A stretch of 64,000 nt of DNA, taken from NCBI GenBank assembly GCA_000687695.1, contig JHWZ01000011.1:28219-92218 (forward strand), written 5' to 3'. Of the stretch, positions 27,142-36,035 are shown in pieces; positions within the stretch are counted from its first letter, which is position 1; every line of letters starts with the position of its first letter. The notes beneath the pieces were generated by a model. It made no database searches. It was not told the DNA's origin and saw only the letters and a program-made list of their open reading frames with translations. Origin of the DNA: Lachnospiraceae bacterium P6B14 (GTDB lineage: Bacteria > Bacillota > Clostridia > Lachnospirales > Lachnospiraceae). The translations under genes and the position numbers were made by a program.

Positions 27142-28560
27142 ATGGGCGGATTTTTCGGAGTAGTCGAAAAGAAGAGAAAGTCTGATTGTACCTTTGATCT
27201 GTTTTTCGGTACGGATTATCATTCGCATCTGGGAACCAGACGAGGTGGTATGGTCGTATACGGAGAGGACGGCTTTGACCGTGCGATCCACAACATAGAA
27301 AACGCACCGTTCCGTACAAAGTTTGACAAAGACATGCACGATATGAGCGGTTTCATGGGGATAGGATGTATCTCTGATTATGAGCCGCAGCCCTTGATCG
27401 TGAGATCTCATCACGGGACCTACGCGATCACCACAGTCAGCAAGATAAATAATGTTGACGAGCTGGTCGAAAAAATCTTTAATAATACATCACTTCATTT
27501 TCTGGAGATGAGCGGCGGTGAGATAAATGCGACAGAGCTGGTAGCCGCTATCATCAATCAAAAAGAAAACATCATAGACGGAATCAAATATGCACTTGAC
27601 CTGATCGATGGATCACTGACACTTATGGTGATGACACCGAAGGGGATATTTGTCGGACGTGATAAGTACGGTCGTACACCTGCGTTCCTCGGTGAAAAAG
27701 AGGATGCATACTGTATCACGTTTGAGGATTTTGCTTACAGAAATCTCGGATACAGAGACCTGAAGATCATAGGTCCCGGTGAGATAGATGTTATCGAGCC
27801 TGACGGAGTGAGAACCCTGGTGGCTCCGGGCGAGGATATGAAGATCTGTACATTTTTGTGGGTGTACTACGGATATCCTTCAAGCTCATACGAGGGCATC
27901 AGCGTAGAGCAGATGAGATATCGCTGCGGCGCCTGCCTCGCAAAGAGAGATACGGTTAAGCCCGATATCGTAGCGGGAGTACCTGATTCGGGTACAGCGC
28001 ATGCAGTGGGATATTCGAATGAGTCCGGTATACCGTTCTCCAGACCGTTTATCAAATACACGCCGACTTGGCCGAGGTCATTTATGCCTACCATTCAGAG
28101 TAAGCGTGATCAGATAGCAAAGATGAAGCTCCTGCCGGTGCACGATCTGATCGAGGGCAAAAGCCTTCTTCTCATCGATGATTCGATCGTTCGCGGTACA
28201 CAGCTTCGTGAGACGACTGAGTTTCTGTATGAGAGTGGAGCAAAGGAGGTTCATATCAGACCGGCCTGCCCGCCTCTCGTATATGGATGTAAATATCTGA
28301 ACTTCTCCAGATCGCGTTCGGAGATGGATCTGATCACCAGAAGAGTGATCGCAAAGCTCGAGGGAACGACAGATGTACCCGATGAGGTACTCAGGGAGTA
28401 CACGGATCCGAACTCCGAGAAATATGATCAGATGGTAGAGGAGATCAGAAAAGAGTTAAACTTCACCTCGCTCAGATACAACAGACTTGATGATCTGCTT
28501 GAGTCGGTGGGGATACCGCCTGAGAAACTGTGTACGTATTGTTGGGATGGAAAAGAATAA
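27142..28560 (+). CDS. PurF-like amidophosphoribosyltransferase with a degenerate glutaminase site
   Basis: Homologue of the enzyme that turns PRPP and glutamine into phosphoribosylamine. The ATG at 27142 sits 5 bases after GGAGG. The protein begins MGGFFGVV where active PurF has a nucleophilic Cys at residue 1 (CGVFG); the Cys is Gly. The arginine motif RYST and the HNG motif that hold glutamine also appear lost (the region reads GCISDYEPQPLIV and VSKINN). In contrast the PRPP-binding loop LLLIDDSIVRGTQLRETTEF and the CPPLVYGCKY block are intact. So it may use free ammonia, have another substrate, or be regulatory. Length 472 aa is normal. A bidirectional terminator follows. Confidence 0.85.
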   Translation: MGGFFGVVEKKRKSDCTFDLFFGTDYHSHLGTRRGGMVVYGEDGFDRAIHNIENAPFRTKFDKDMHDMSGFMGIGCISDYEPQPLIVRSHHGTYAITTVSKINNVDELVEKIFNNTSLHFLEMSGGEINATELVAAIINQKENIIDGIKYALDLIDGSLTLMVMTPKGIFVGRDKYGRTPAFLGEKEDAYCITFEDFAYRNLGYRDLKIIGPGEIDVIEPDGVRTLVAPGEDMKICTFLWVYYGYPSSSYEGISVEQMRYRCGACLAKRDTVKPDIVAGVPDSGTAHAVGYSNESGIPFSRPFIKYTPTWPRSFMPTIQSKRDQIAKMKLLPVHDLIEGKSLLLIDDSIVRGTQLRETTEFLYESGAKEVHIRPACPPLVYGCKYLNFSRSRSEMDLITRRVIAKLEGTTDVPDEVLREYTDPNSEKYDQMVEEIRKELNFTSLRYNRLDDLLESVGIPPEKLCTYCWDGKE

Positions 28561-28590
28561 AAATGAGCCCTACGGGGCTCATTTTTGTTT
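28559..28590. terminator. Bidirectional terminator between purF-like and capA-like genes
   Basis: AAATGAGCCC (28561-28570) pairs with GGGCTCATTT (28575-28584) around TACG. T-runs follow on both strands (ATTTTTG on plus, TTTTTATTC on minus), so it can end both converging transcripts. Confidence 0.88.
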
Positions 28591-28598
28591 ACCTTTTT

Positions 28599-29882
28599 TT
28601 ACTTGGATCGCTTCTTCGGCAGATCCAGATATTTGTTTTTCACGTTATCCTTCAGCACGTCGAATATGTAGTCGTAGTTAAACTGCGAGCCACCGAGGTT
28701 CTTTACCCCGTGGGTGTCGGCCTGTTTCTTTTTGTAATCCTTCAGCCAGTATACGCGTATATCCTGATAACTGCCCCTGTAATCCGTGACGGTCGGGATC
28801 AGCTTCGGCTCGACGATGGATACCGTACGCGTGTCATTCAGCATATCCTCCTCGCATCTGAAGGTCAGAGAAAGCACGGTTCCTATGAGGTTGTCTGCCT
28901 TTGACTGTCCTGAGATGAAATTGCCCAGGGAGTAGACACAGAAGGCTTTTCTGTCGCCGGATTTGACCCATTCGGCAGTCTGGACTACGTGAGGATGAGT
29001 TCCGATGATGAGATCGGCTCCCCATTTGGTAAGGTTTTTGGCCATGGAGCGCTGTGACTCCGTTACATAGTGTCTGTCCTCGTCGCCCCAGTGGCAGCTG
29101 ACGATGATGACATCTGCTTTCTTTCTGGCGAGTTTTATCTGTTTCTTTATAGTGTCAGTCTGGTTAAGGTAAATAACACGATATTTCGAGCTGTCCGAGA
29201 CTGACAGTCCGTTCGTTCCGTAGGTATAGGATAAAAATGCGAACTTTACATCATTAACGGTTTTTATAGAAATCTTCTTATAACTATCATTTTTCACTCC
29301 TGTGATTCCGGAGGTAACCACGTCCTCAGGCATGGATTTCCAGAACTTTACGGTCTCGGTCAGGCCCTCCTCCTTTTGGTCGTAAGAGTGGTTGTTCGAC
29401 AACGAGAACACTCTGAAGTTATAATCGTAAAGATTTCTCGCTATGTCGCCCGGAGTCGAGAATCTCGGGAACGTGCTCGGTTTAATGGTATCCGTCACCA
29501 GGGTCTCCTGGTTGATCCAGTTCAAATCCGTATTCATGAAAAAGTCTTTGACTTTATCGTAGCAGAAACTGAAGTCGTATTTTCCTTCCTTTCCGCGAGC
29601 CTTCGCCTGATTGTAAAGATAGGAGTTGATCAGGTTGTCTCCACACGCGGCGAAGGTTATATCCGTGATATCGGGATCCTCATTGGAATCCTCGGTAGTC
29701 GGGGAAGGATTTACCGCGGGACCGCTTACGGCGGGGCCGGTAACAACGGGAGTGTCAGCAGCGACAGGCGGTGCCGGGGGCTCCACGTTTTCGGTCATTT
29801 TATGGACCGCGAGCAGGTATCCTCCATATGCCATGGCGGCACATCCGAGCAAAACCAACATCACGTGCAGGAACTTTTTCAT
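28599..29882 (-). CDS. CapA-family metallophosphatase-like surface protein
   Basis: Member of the PGA_cap/CapA family, a calcineurin-like fold first known from poly-gamma-glutamate capsule synthesis. The N-terminus (about 5-26) is hydrophobic, a membrane anchor or signal peptide; LLGC at 11-14 could pass as a lipobox but hydrophobic residues continue past it. A Pro/Val/Thr/Ser-rich linker (35-65) leads to the domain with ITFAACGDNLINSYLYN, LSNNHSYDQKEEGLTET, IIVSCHWGDEDRHY and LIIGTHPHVVQTAEW, which hold the usual Asp/Asn/His metal ligands. No capB/capC genes are nearby, so a poly-glutamate role is not supported here. Confidence 0.85.
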   Translation of the reverse strand: MKKFLHVMLVLLGCAAMAYGGYLLAVHKMTENVEPPAPPVAADTPVVTGPAVSGPAVNPSPTTEDSNEDPDITDITFAACGDNLINSYLYNQAKARGKEGKYDFSFCYDKVKDFFMNTDLNWINQETLVTDTIKPSTFPRFSTPGDIARNLYDYNFRVFSLSNNHSYDQKEEGLTETVKFWKSMPEDVVTSGITGVKNDSYKKISIKTVNDVKFAFLSYTYGTNGLSVSDSSKYRVIYLNQTDTIKKQIKLARKKADVIIVSCHWGDEDRHYVTESQRSMAKNLTKWGADLIIGTHPHVVQTAEWVKSGDRKAFCVYSLGNFISGQSKADNLIGTVLSLTFRCEEDMLNDTRTVSIVEPKLIPTVTDYRGSYQDIRVYWLKDYKKKQADTHGVKNLGGSQFNYDYIFDVLKDNVKNKYLDLPKKRSK

Positions 29883-29919
29883 ATCAATATGCTCTCCTTG
29901 TAAGCTTCAATATGCTCCT

Positions 29920-29948
29920 ATCATATCACAGAATTACGTATCTTTCAA
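29920..29948 (-). promoter_or_regulatory. Promoter of the capA-like gene
   Basis: On the minus strand TTGAAA (29948-29943) and TATGAT (29925-29920) with a 17-bp spacer; AAGGAG lies 11 bases before the start codon. It is back to back with the ilvE promoter. Confidence 0.7.
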
Positions 29949-29955
29949 CTTATCC

Positions 29956-29984
29956 TTGTATTTTTTGCGAAAATGATGTATATT
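29956..29984 (+). promoter_or_regulatory. Probable ilvE promoter
   Basis: TTGTAT (29956-29961) and TATATT (29979-29984), 17-bp spacer. An alternative -10, TATTAT, is at 29981-29986. The leader is too short for a T-box. Confidence 0.5.
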
Positions 29985-30030
29985 ATAGGTAATTGTTTTT
30001 CTAAATCTAAAAAAGAAAGAAGGAATCACT

Positions 30031-31062
30031 ATGGAGAAGCAGAATATCGATTGGCACAATATCGGATTTGGATACCAGAAGACCAGAGCCCGTTACGTGT
30101 CAAACTTCAAGGATGGCAAGTGGGATGAAGGTATGATGACTGAGGATGACACGGTCACGATGAGTGAGTGTGCCGGAGTCCTTCAGTATTCCCAGAGTTG
30201 CTTCGAGGGTTTGAAGGCGTATACAACGGAGGACGGACGTATCGTCACATTCCGTCCTGATCTGAATGCCGAGCGTATGATCGATACGACAAAAAGACTC
30301 GAGATGCCGCCTTTCCCGGCAGACAGATTTATCGACGCGGTGAACAAGGTCGTCGCTGCCAACGCTGACTACGTACCGCCGTACGGTTCAGGTGCGACTC
30401 TTTACTTACGTCCATATATGTACGCGAGTGGTCCGGTTATCGGAGTTAAGCCTTCAGACGAGTATCAGTTCCGTCTGTTTTGTACTCCGGTTGGTCCGTA
30501 TTTCAAGGGTGGCGCGAAGCCGATCACTATCCGCGTGAGTGATTTTGACCGTGCGGCACCGCATGGAACAGGACATATAAAGGCAGGTCTTAACTATGCC
30601 ATGAGCCTGCATGCTATCGTAGATGCCCATGAAAAGGGCTTCGATGAGAATATGTATCTCGACGCAGCTACACGTACGAATGTTGAGGAGACAGGTGGAG
30701 CGAACTTCCTTTTCGTTACAAAGGACAACACAGTCGTAACACCGAAGTCTGACAGTATCCTGCCGTCTATCACCAGACGTTCACTTATGTATGTTGCTGA
30801 AAAATATTTAGGACTCAAGGCTGAGACCCGCGTGGTTCCTTTCGAAGAGGTAAAGGAGTTCGCCGAGTGCGGTCTCTGCGGAACCGCAGCCGTTATCTCC
30901 CCTGTCGGAAAGATAAATGATCACGGCAAGGAGATCTGCTTCCCGAGTGGTATGGAGGAGATGGGTCCGATCACAAAGAAGCTTTATGAAACACTCACAG
31001 GCATCCAGATGGGACATATCGAGGCACCTGAGGGATGGATTCACGAGATACCATTGGACTGA
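30031..31062 (+). CDS. ilvE: Branched-chain amino acid aminotransferase
   Basis: PLP enzyme exchanging amino groups between glutamate and the keto acids of leucine, isoleucine and valine. The 343-aa length and the motifs YSQSCFEGLKAYTTEDGRI, FRPDLNAERM, GTGHIKAGLNYAMSLHA (with the PLP lysine in the HIKAGLNY segment) and EETGGANFLFV place it in fold-type IV, long-form BCAT. GAAAGAAGGAA precedes the ATG. The hybrid kinase gene starts 19 bp after its stop, so the two may share a transcript. Confidence 0.95.
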   Translation: MEKQNIDWHNIGFGYQKTRARYVSNFKDGKWDEGMMTEDDTVTMSECAGVLQYSQSCFEGLKAYTTEDGRIVTFRPDLNAERMIDTTKRLEMPPFPADRFIDAVNKVVAANADYVPPYGSGATLYLRPYMYASGPVIGVKPSDEYQFRLFCTPVGPYFKGGAKPITIRVSDFDRAAPHGTGHIKAGLNYAMSLHAIVDAHEKGFDENMYLDAATRTNVEETGGANFLFVTKDNTVVTPKSDSILPSITRRSLMYVAEKYLGLKAETRVVPFEEVKEFAECGLCGTAAVISPVGKINDHGKEICFPSGMEEMGPITKKLYETLTGIQMGHIEAPEGWIHEIPLD

Positions 31063-31081
31063 GCCGAAATAAGGACGGACG

Positions 31082-33490
31082 ATGACGGAAACGAGAGATA
31101 ATACCGAGAATAAAAAGAGATTCAGACCGAAGCTGCTTTTGGTCAAGATTGCACTGGCAGTGTTTATGCTGACCGGTCTGATTGTTGTGTGCGTAGCGGA
31201 GATTGCTCTCCCGAAGGATACCGACACCACGGGCTACAGCTGTGAGGAGTTTACCCCACAGTGGAGTCAGGTTCTTGAGGACGGAGAAAGGGTTCCCGTT
31301 GAGATCCCCGGAAAGCTTGAGGGTGAAAAAGGAGAGACCTTTGTTATAGAGACAAAGGTTCCTGAAAAGCTGGCAAAGGCCGGTTATCTGTGCGTCAAGT
31401 CGTCACGTCAGGATGTAAAGATCTATGTCGGCGACGAGCTCAGAGCATCGTACTCGAGCGAGAACAAAAGACTTTTCGGTAAATCGAGTACATCGTATTA
31501 TGTATTCGCGAAGTTCGCCGTGCAGGATGAAGGCAAGACCCTCACTATCAAATACACGACGGATTCCGCTTATTCCGGCATTATCAAAAACATGTACTAC
31601 GGAAGCCAGGCGGGCATATGGATCAAGCTGTTTTCGATGTTTGGCCTGGAGCTTTGTCTGGGAGTACTTTTGGTACTGTTTGCCATCATATGTGTAATAC
31701 TCGGTATAGTTATCCGTATCGCATACAAGGAAAGCGGGAAAAACGGTGACCTTATCTATCTCGGGTGGGGAGAGCTCCTCGCCGGAATATGGGTGCTTTC
31801 CCAGTCGCCGTTCAGACAGATAATCTGGAGAAATGTCTCCGTGTTCGGTGATCTGTCATTCTATGCGCTGATGCTGCTTCCGTTACCGTTCCTCATTTAT
31901 ATGAATGAAGTGCAGGAGGAGCGTTATCGTCTTTTCTACCGTATAGCATCGGGTTTGTCGGTGGCGACCACGGTTATATGCTGTACGCTTCAGGTGTTTA
32001 ACATAGTAGACATGCATGAGTCATTGATCTATGTATTTGCTGTGCTTCTGCTGTGCTGTGTACTTTTCGCTGTCACCACGTTACTGGATATCAAAAATAA
32101 ACGGATCGATTCGTATATCCATGTGGCCATAGGACTGATCGGATTGGTCGTAGGCGGAACTGCACAGGCTGTTATCTATCTGCTCAGACCGATCAGGTTC
32201 GGAGCGACATCCTTGTGCTTGGGATTTTTGTTTATGCTGAGTATGGCGGTCATCAGACTCGTCAAGGTTGCCGCGATAACTGAAAACGAACGTCTGGAAG
32301 CGATCCAGGCGAATAAACTCCAGGAAGAGTTCCTGGCGAATATGTCACACGAGATCCGTACTCCGCTAAATGCCATCATAGGACTGAACGAGATGGTTTT
32401 GAAGGAGTCGGGCGAGGAGTCGATAAAGTCCTATGCATCCGATATCAAGGGAGCGAGTAAGACTCTTCTCGGTTTGATCAATGATATTCTTGATTTCTCA
32501 AAGATTGAGTCCGGAAAGGTAGATCTGCAGCCGGTGAAATACTGGACGACATTTTTGCTGACGGACAGCTACAACCTTATCTTAAAGCGTGCCGAGGAGC
32601 GCAATGTAGAACTGAAGGTCGAGGCGGACCCTGCATGTCCTGAGCAGCTTTTCGGTGATGAGACGCGTATCAGACAGATCATAACAAATCTTTTGACTAA
32701 CTCGGTCAAATATACAAATGAGGGTTCTATAACGATCAGACTTCATTGGAGAAAAACGAGTATTGAGACCGCGATGATCCGCATTTCGGTTGCGGATACC
32801 GGTATAGGAATAAAGCCTGAGGATCAGGAAAAGCTGTTCCATTCATTCCAGCGCGTGGATGAAAAACGCAATAGAAATGTCGAGGGAACAGGACTTGGCC
32901 TGGTCATCTCCAAACAGCTTGTCGAGCTGATGGGTGGACGTATCTGGGTAAAGAGCGTGTACGGAGAGGGCTCGGAGTTCTTTTTCGAGATTCCTCAGAA
33001 GATCGTATCCGAAAAGGGAATGGGAGAGTTTTCACCGCATGCCGCGGGCTCGGATGATGTGATACTTCACTCCGCGACCAACTTCACCGCGCCTGACGCG
33101 AGGATCCTGGTGGTCGATGATGTGGAGACAAACCTAAAGGTGATCAAGAATCTTCTCAAGGATACCGAGATCCATATCGAGACTGCGACAGGCGGTCAGG
33201 AATGTCTGGATATGACGAAGAATACAGGTTACGACCTGGTATTCTTGGATCATCGTATGCCGGAGATGGATGGTATCGAGACACTGCATCATATGCGTGA
33301 GAGAAAGGATGATCCGAATGAAGAAACGCCTGTTATCATGCTGACTGCAAATGTGGTCGCAGGCGCAAAGGAAAACTACCTGAGAGAAGGTTTCACGGAT
33401 TATCTGACCAAGCCGATCAGGCAGTCGGATCTGAAGCAGATGTTGATGGATTATCTGCCGCTGCATAAGGTGCATAAAGAGGACGCGTGA
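31082..33490 (+). CDS. Hybrid sensor histidine kinase with receiver domain
   Basis: Membrane signalling kinase of 802 aa. The first membrane helix (about 16-38) is followed by an extracytoplasmic beta-rich domain (about 40-175), then about seven hydrophobic segments to about 400, a layout like the 7TMR-DISM sensors. HisKA contains MSHEIRTPLNAIIG with the phospho-His near 423; HATPase has NLLTNSVKYTNEG (N box), ADTGIGI and GTGLGLVISKQL (G boxes). The receiver at the end (ILVVDDVETNLKVIKNLL to the C-terminus) has the phospho-acceptor Asp near 723 in VFLDHRMPEMDG. No separate response regulator or HPt gene is adjacent. The signal is unknown. Confidence 0.92.
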   Translation: MTETRDNTENKKRFRPKLLLVKIALAVFMLTGLIVVCVAEIALPKDTDTTGYSCEEFTPQWSQVLEDGERVPVEIPGKLEGEKGETFVIETKVPEKLAKAGYLCVKSSRQDVKIYVGDELRASYSSENKRLFGKSSTSYYVFAKFAVQDEGKTLTIKYTTDSAYSGIIKNMYYGSQAGIWIKLFSMFGLELCLGVLLVLFAIICVILGIVIRIAYKESGKNGDLIYLGWGELLAGIWVLSQSPFRQIIWRNVSVFGDLSFYALMLLPLPFLIYMNEVQEERYRLFYRIASGLSVATTVICCTLQVFNIVDMHESLIYVFAVLLLCCVLFAVTTLLDIKNKRIDSYIHVAIGLIGLVVGGTAQAVIYLLRPIRFGATSLCLGFLFMLSMAVIRLVKVAAITENERLEAIQANKLQEEFLANMSHEIRTPLNAIIGLNEMVLKESGEESIKSYASDIKGASKTLLGLINDILDFSKIESGKVDLQPVKYWTTFLLTDSYNLILKRAEERNVELKVEADPACPEQLFGDETRIRQIITNLLTNSVKYTNEGSITIRLHWRKTSIETAMIRISVADTGIGIKPEDQEKLFHSFQRVDEKRNRNVEGTGLGLVISKQLVELMGGRIWVKSVYGEGSEFFFEIPQKIVSEKGMGEFSPHAAGSDDVILHSATNFTAPDARILVVDDVETNLKVIKNLLKDTEIHIETATGGQECLDMTKNTGYDLVFLDHRMPEMDGIETLHHMRERKDDPNEETPVIMLTANVVAGAKENYLREGFTDYLTKPIRQSDLKQMLMDYLPLHKVHKEDA

Positions 33491-33493
33491 AGC

Positions 33494-33540
33494 ACCTAAA
33501 GACGACTCGAATCCTTTCAGGATTCTCGTGATCTTTAGGT
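33494..33540 (+). other. Imperfect long hairpin after the kinase gene
   Basis: ACCTAAAGA (33494-33502) pairs with TCTTTAGGT (33532-33540); inside, GAATCCT (33509-33515) pairs with AGGATTC (33519-33525), separated by 6-base internal loops. No T-tract follows directly. It may act with the terminator at 33559 or protect the 3' end. Confidence 0.5.
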
Positions 33541-33558
33541 TCTACAGTACAAAAAACT

Positions 33559-33600
33559 AAGGCTCAACGGATGTAAACATCCGTGAGCCTTTTCTTTTTG
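33559..33600. terminator. Bidirectional terminator between the kinase gene and rpsR
   Basis: AAGGCTCA and CGGATG (33559-33573) pair with CATCCG and TGAGCCTT (33578-33591) with a single bulged A; TTTTCTTTTT follows on plus and TTAGTTTTTT on minus, so it can end both converging transcripts. Confidence 0.88.
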
Positions 33601-33618
33601 TTCTGCTTCACGCTTTAT

Positions 33619-33882
33619 TCAGTCAATTACGTACGGCATCAGTGCCACATGACGAGCACGTTTCACTGCTGAAGTAAGCGCTCTCTGATGCTTTGCACAT
33701 GTGCCTGTGACACGGCGAGGAAGGATCTTGCCTCTCTCTGAGAGGAATCTCTTCAGTTTTGCTGTGTCTTTGTAATCTACATACTTAAACTCTTTGTCTG
33801 CGCAGAATGCACAAACCTTTTTTCTTCTACGAGGTGCGCGACGACGATTGTCTGCGCCACCCTTCTCTTTCTGAAATGCCAT
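33619..33882 (-). CDS. rpsR: 30S ribosomal protein S18
   Basis: Ribosomal protein that pairs with S6 on the platform of the small subunit. ATG at 33882 is 8 bases after GGGAGG; the frame could begin two codons earlier at a TTG but that is too close to the ribosome site. The basic N-terminus ([10 protein letters not shown]), [16 protein letters not shown] and [20 protein letters not shown] are S18 signatures. The VCAFC...GTCAKH cysteines mark the zinc-ligand (C+) form. Last gene of rpsF-ssb-rpsR. Confidence 0.97.
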   Translation of the reverse strand: MAFQKEKGGADNRRRAPRRRKKVCAFCADKEFKYVDYKDTAKLKRFLSERGKILPRRVTGTCAKHQRALTSAVKRARHVALMPYVID

Positions 33883-33899
33883 AGTCAAAACCTCCCGGT

Positions 33900-34367
33900 T
33901 CAGTCATTGTTGAAAAACGGGATGTCGCCCTTGACGGTGCTGTCAATCTGAACGAAGTCATCATTGTCAGCATTATCCGGACTTGGCGGTGCCGGCATCG
34001 GATTGTCGCCTGAACCGCTCGGAGCGGTGTAGGAACCGGAAGCATCCTGCGATTTGCGCTCTGCAAACTCGATGTCCTCAGCGATAATACGTACGCTGTA
34101 AACCTTCTCCCCGTTTTTGTTGGTATAGTTATCGTTCTCAACACGACCTGAAAGCAGCATCCGTGATCCCTTGTGGAAGTATTTCTCCACAAACTCTGCT
34201 GTCTTACCGAAAGCCGTGCAGTTGAAAAAATCTGTGTTATCTTCACCGTCTCTTGCAAAACGACGGTTTACTGCGATCGAAAAACGTGCAATCGCAAGGT
34301 TTGAACTCTGAGAATAGCTTATCTCAGGGTCGCGGGTAAGATTACCCATCAGGATTACTTTATTCAT
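33900..34367 (-). CDS. ssb: Single-stranded DNA-binding protein
   Basis: Coats single-stranded DNA during replication and repair and docks partner proteins by its C-terminal tip. ATG at 34367 follows AGGAGG by 6 bases; an upstream TTG in frame overlaps the ribosome site and is rejected. The OB fold runs from [20 protein letters not shown] to about residue 105, followed by a Pro/Asp/Ser-rich linker and a tip with the DIPF motif (DIPFFNND). The tip has two extra residues after the usual Phe. Standard rpsF-ssb-rpsR order. Length 155 aa. Confidence 0.96.
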   Translation of the reverse strand: MNKVILMGNLTRDPEISYSQSSNLAIARFSIAVNRRFARDGEDNTDFFNCTAFGKTAEFVEKYFHKGSRMLLSGRVENDNYTNKNGEKVYSVRIIAEDIEFAERKSQDASGSYTAPSGSGDNPMPAPPSPDNADNDDFVQIDSTVKGDIPFFNND

Positions 34368-34436
34368 GGTAAGCCTCCTTTTCAATTGATGTTACGCTCC
34401 GATGTCAGTACACGGAAACGTCTCACTACGGACGGC

Positions 34437-34727
34437 TTAGTCCTCTTCTGCTTTGACAACCAGGTATCTCAGCACGTTGTCCATAATGCGAAGTCTCTGC
34501 TCGAGCTGAGCCGGAATATCGGTCTCTGCGTCGAACTGGATGAAGTAATAGAATCCCTCGTTCATCTTCTGGATCTCATACGCAAGCTGCTTTTTGCCCC
34601 ACTCATCGACGTTTGTGATCTGTCCGCCGACTGAAGTGATAGCCTCTTTGGCCTTCTCGACCGTAGCTTCACGCACTTCATCTTCAACTTTAGCACTAAC
34701 AACCAGAGCTAATTCGTACTTTTTCAT
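34437..34727 (-). CDS. rpsF: 30S ribosomal protein S6
   Basis: Small-subunit protein binding 16S rRNA together with S18. ATG at 34727 gives the normal N-terminus MKKYELALVVSAK; a GTG four codons earlier overlaps the AGGAGG ribosome site. The 96-aa frame has the conserved VDEWGKKQLAYEIQKMNEG segment. First gene of the rpsF-ssb-rpsR operon, driven by the promoter at 34802-34830; the leader of about 65 nt could carry the S6:S18 autoregulatory site known in other bacteria, not verified here. Confidence 0.96.
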   Translation of the reverse strand: MKKYELALVVSAKVEDEVREATVEKAKEAITSVGGQITNVDEWGKKQLAYEIQKMNEGFYYFIQFDAETDIPAQLEQRLRIMDNVLRYLVVKAEED

Positions 34728-34801
34728 AGCTGTTCGCACCTCCTTTTGGTCTCTGGCCCTCCATCATAGTGAAGAGCAAGGAAATTACATCACGGAAGCC
34801 T

Positions 34802-34830
34802 ATTTTAGCATGTATCCGGGAAGCTGTCAA
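34802..34830 (-). promoter_or_regulatory. Promoter of rpsF-ssb-rpsR
   Basis: On the minus strand TTGACA (34830-34825) and TAAAAT (34807-34802) with a 17-bp spacer. Confidence 0.8.
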
Positions 34831-34883
34831 CATTTTTTTTCGGGGGTACGCTTTCGCCGGTTCCGAACGCATCTTAATTATAC

Positions 34884-34912
34884 TTGAATGTTATATGTAT
34901 TTATGGTACAAT
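34884..34912 (+). promoter_or_regulatory. Promoter of pfkA
   Basis: TTGAAT (34884-34889) and TACAAT (34907-34912) with a 17-bp spacer; the gene starts 42 bp after the -10. Confidence 0.72.
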
Positions 34913-34954
34913 TATTCTTAGCTATGGGCTTAGCAACGAATAGGAGGCAGGATT

Positions 34955-36028
34955 ATGAAGAGAGTAGCTTTTTTGACGAGTGGAGGAGACTGTCAGGCGT
35001 TGAATGCGACGATGCGCGGTGTGGCGAAGGCGCTTTATAACGCCGATCCAAAGACGCAGATCATCGGTATCCTCGAAGGATATAAAGGCCTGATGTACGG
35101 GAATTACAAAGAGATGTCGCCATCAGATTTTTCGGGGATCCTCACAGAGGGTGGTACCATACTGGGATCATCCAGGCAGCCGTTCAAAAATATGCGCAAG
35201 CCGGATGAAAACGGCATGGACAAGGTTAAGGCGATGATCGATACCTACAACAAGCTTAAGCTTGACTGTCTCGTGATCCTCGGAGGGAACGGAACTCAAA
35301 AAAGTGCGAACATGCTTCGTGAAGAGGGACTGAATGTCGTAGGCCTGCCAAAGACTATCGATAATGATATATGGGGAACTGATCTGACCTTCGGTTTTCA
35401 CTCGGCGATCGAGGTCGCTACAAACGCGATCGACTGCATCCATACGACCGCTTTTTCACATGGACGAGTGTTTATCGTAGAGGTTATGGGACACAAGGTA
35501 GGTTGGATGACTCTGTATGCCGGTATCGCAGGCGGTGCGGATGTTATCCTGATCCCGGAGATCCCATACGATATAGATAAAGTAGTAGGAGCTATCGAGA
35601 AGCGTACCAAGGCAGGCAAGAGGTTTTCCATCCTTGCCGTGGCAGAGGGAGCGATATCAAAGGAGGATGCGGCTCTGACAAAGAAGGAGAGGAAAAATCT
35701 TCTGAAGGACAACCCGTATCCGAGTGTTTCATACAAGATTGGAGCTCAGATCGAGGAGCGCACCGGACAGGAGATACGTATTACGGTGCCGGGCCATACA
35801 CAGCGAGGCGGAAGTCCGTGTGCGTATGACCGTGTGATCTCATCGCGACTTGGAGCTGCAGCTGCCGACCTGATCCTGAAAGGTCAGTTCGGTTACATGG
35901 TAGGATTTGACGGTGACAACATCGTGCCGGTTCCTCTCGAGGAGGTAGCGGGACGGCTTAAGATGGTTGAGCCGGATTCAGAGATAATACGCCAGGCAAA
36001 GAGTCTGGGAATCTCATTCGGAGATTAA
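34955..36028 (+). CDS. pfkA: 6-phosphofructokinase family enzyme
   Basis: Phosphorylates fructose 6-phosphate to the 1,6-bisphosphate in glycolysis. The fold is clear from FLTSGGDCQALNATMRGVAK, the substrate motif PKTIDNDIWGTDLTFGF, VEVMGHKVGWMTLYAGIAGG and the C-terminal VPGHTQRGGSPCAYDR. Phosphoryl-donor residues are mixed: the GGNGT motif has Gly where PPi-dependent enzymes have Asp (ATP-like), while PKTIDND has Lys where classical ATP enzymes have Gly (PPi-like). That combination occurs in the mixed-substrate PFK group, so ATP is likely but not certain. Length 357 aa is longer than E. coli PfkA (320). dnaX starts 7 bp downstream. Confidence 0.92.
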   Translation: MKRVAFLTSGGDCQALNATMRGVAKALYNADPKTQIIGILEGYKGLMYGNYKEMSPSDFSGILTEGGTILGSSRQPFKNMRKPDENGMDKVKAMIDTYNKLKLDCLVILGGNGTQKSANMLREEGLNVVGLPKTIDNDIWGTDLTFGFHSAIEVATNAIDCIHTTAFSHGRVFIVEVMGHKVGWMTLYAGIAGGADVILIPEIPYDIDKVVGAIEKRTKAGKRFSILAVAEGAISKEDAALTKKERKNLLKDNPYPSVSYKIGAQIEERTGQEIRITVPGHTQRGGSPCAYDRVISSRLGAAAADLILKGQFGYMVGFDGDNIVPVPLEEVAGRLKMVEPDSEIIRQAKSLGISFGD

Positions 36029-36035
36029 GTAAGGT

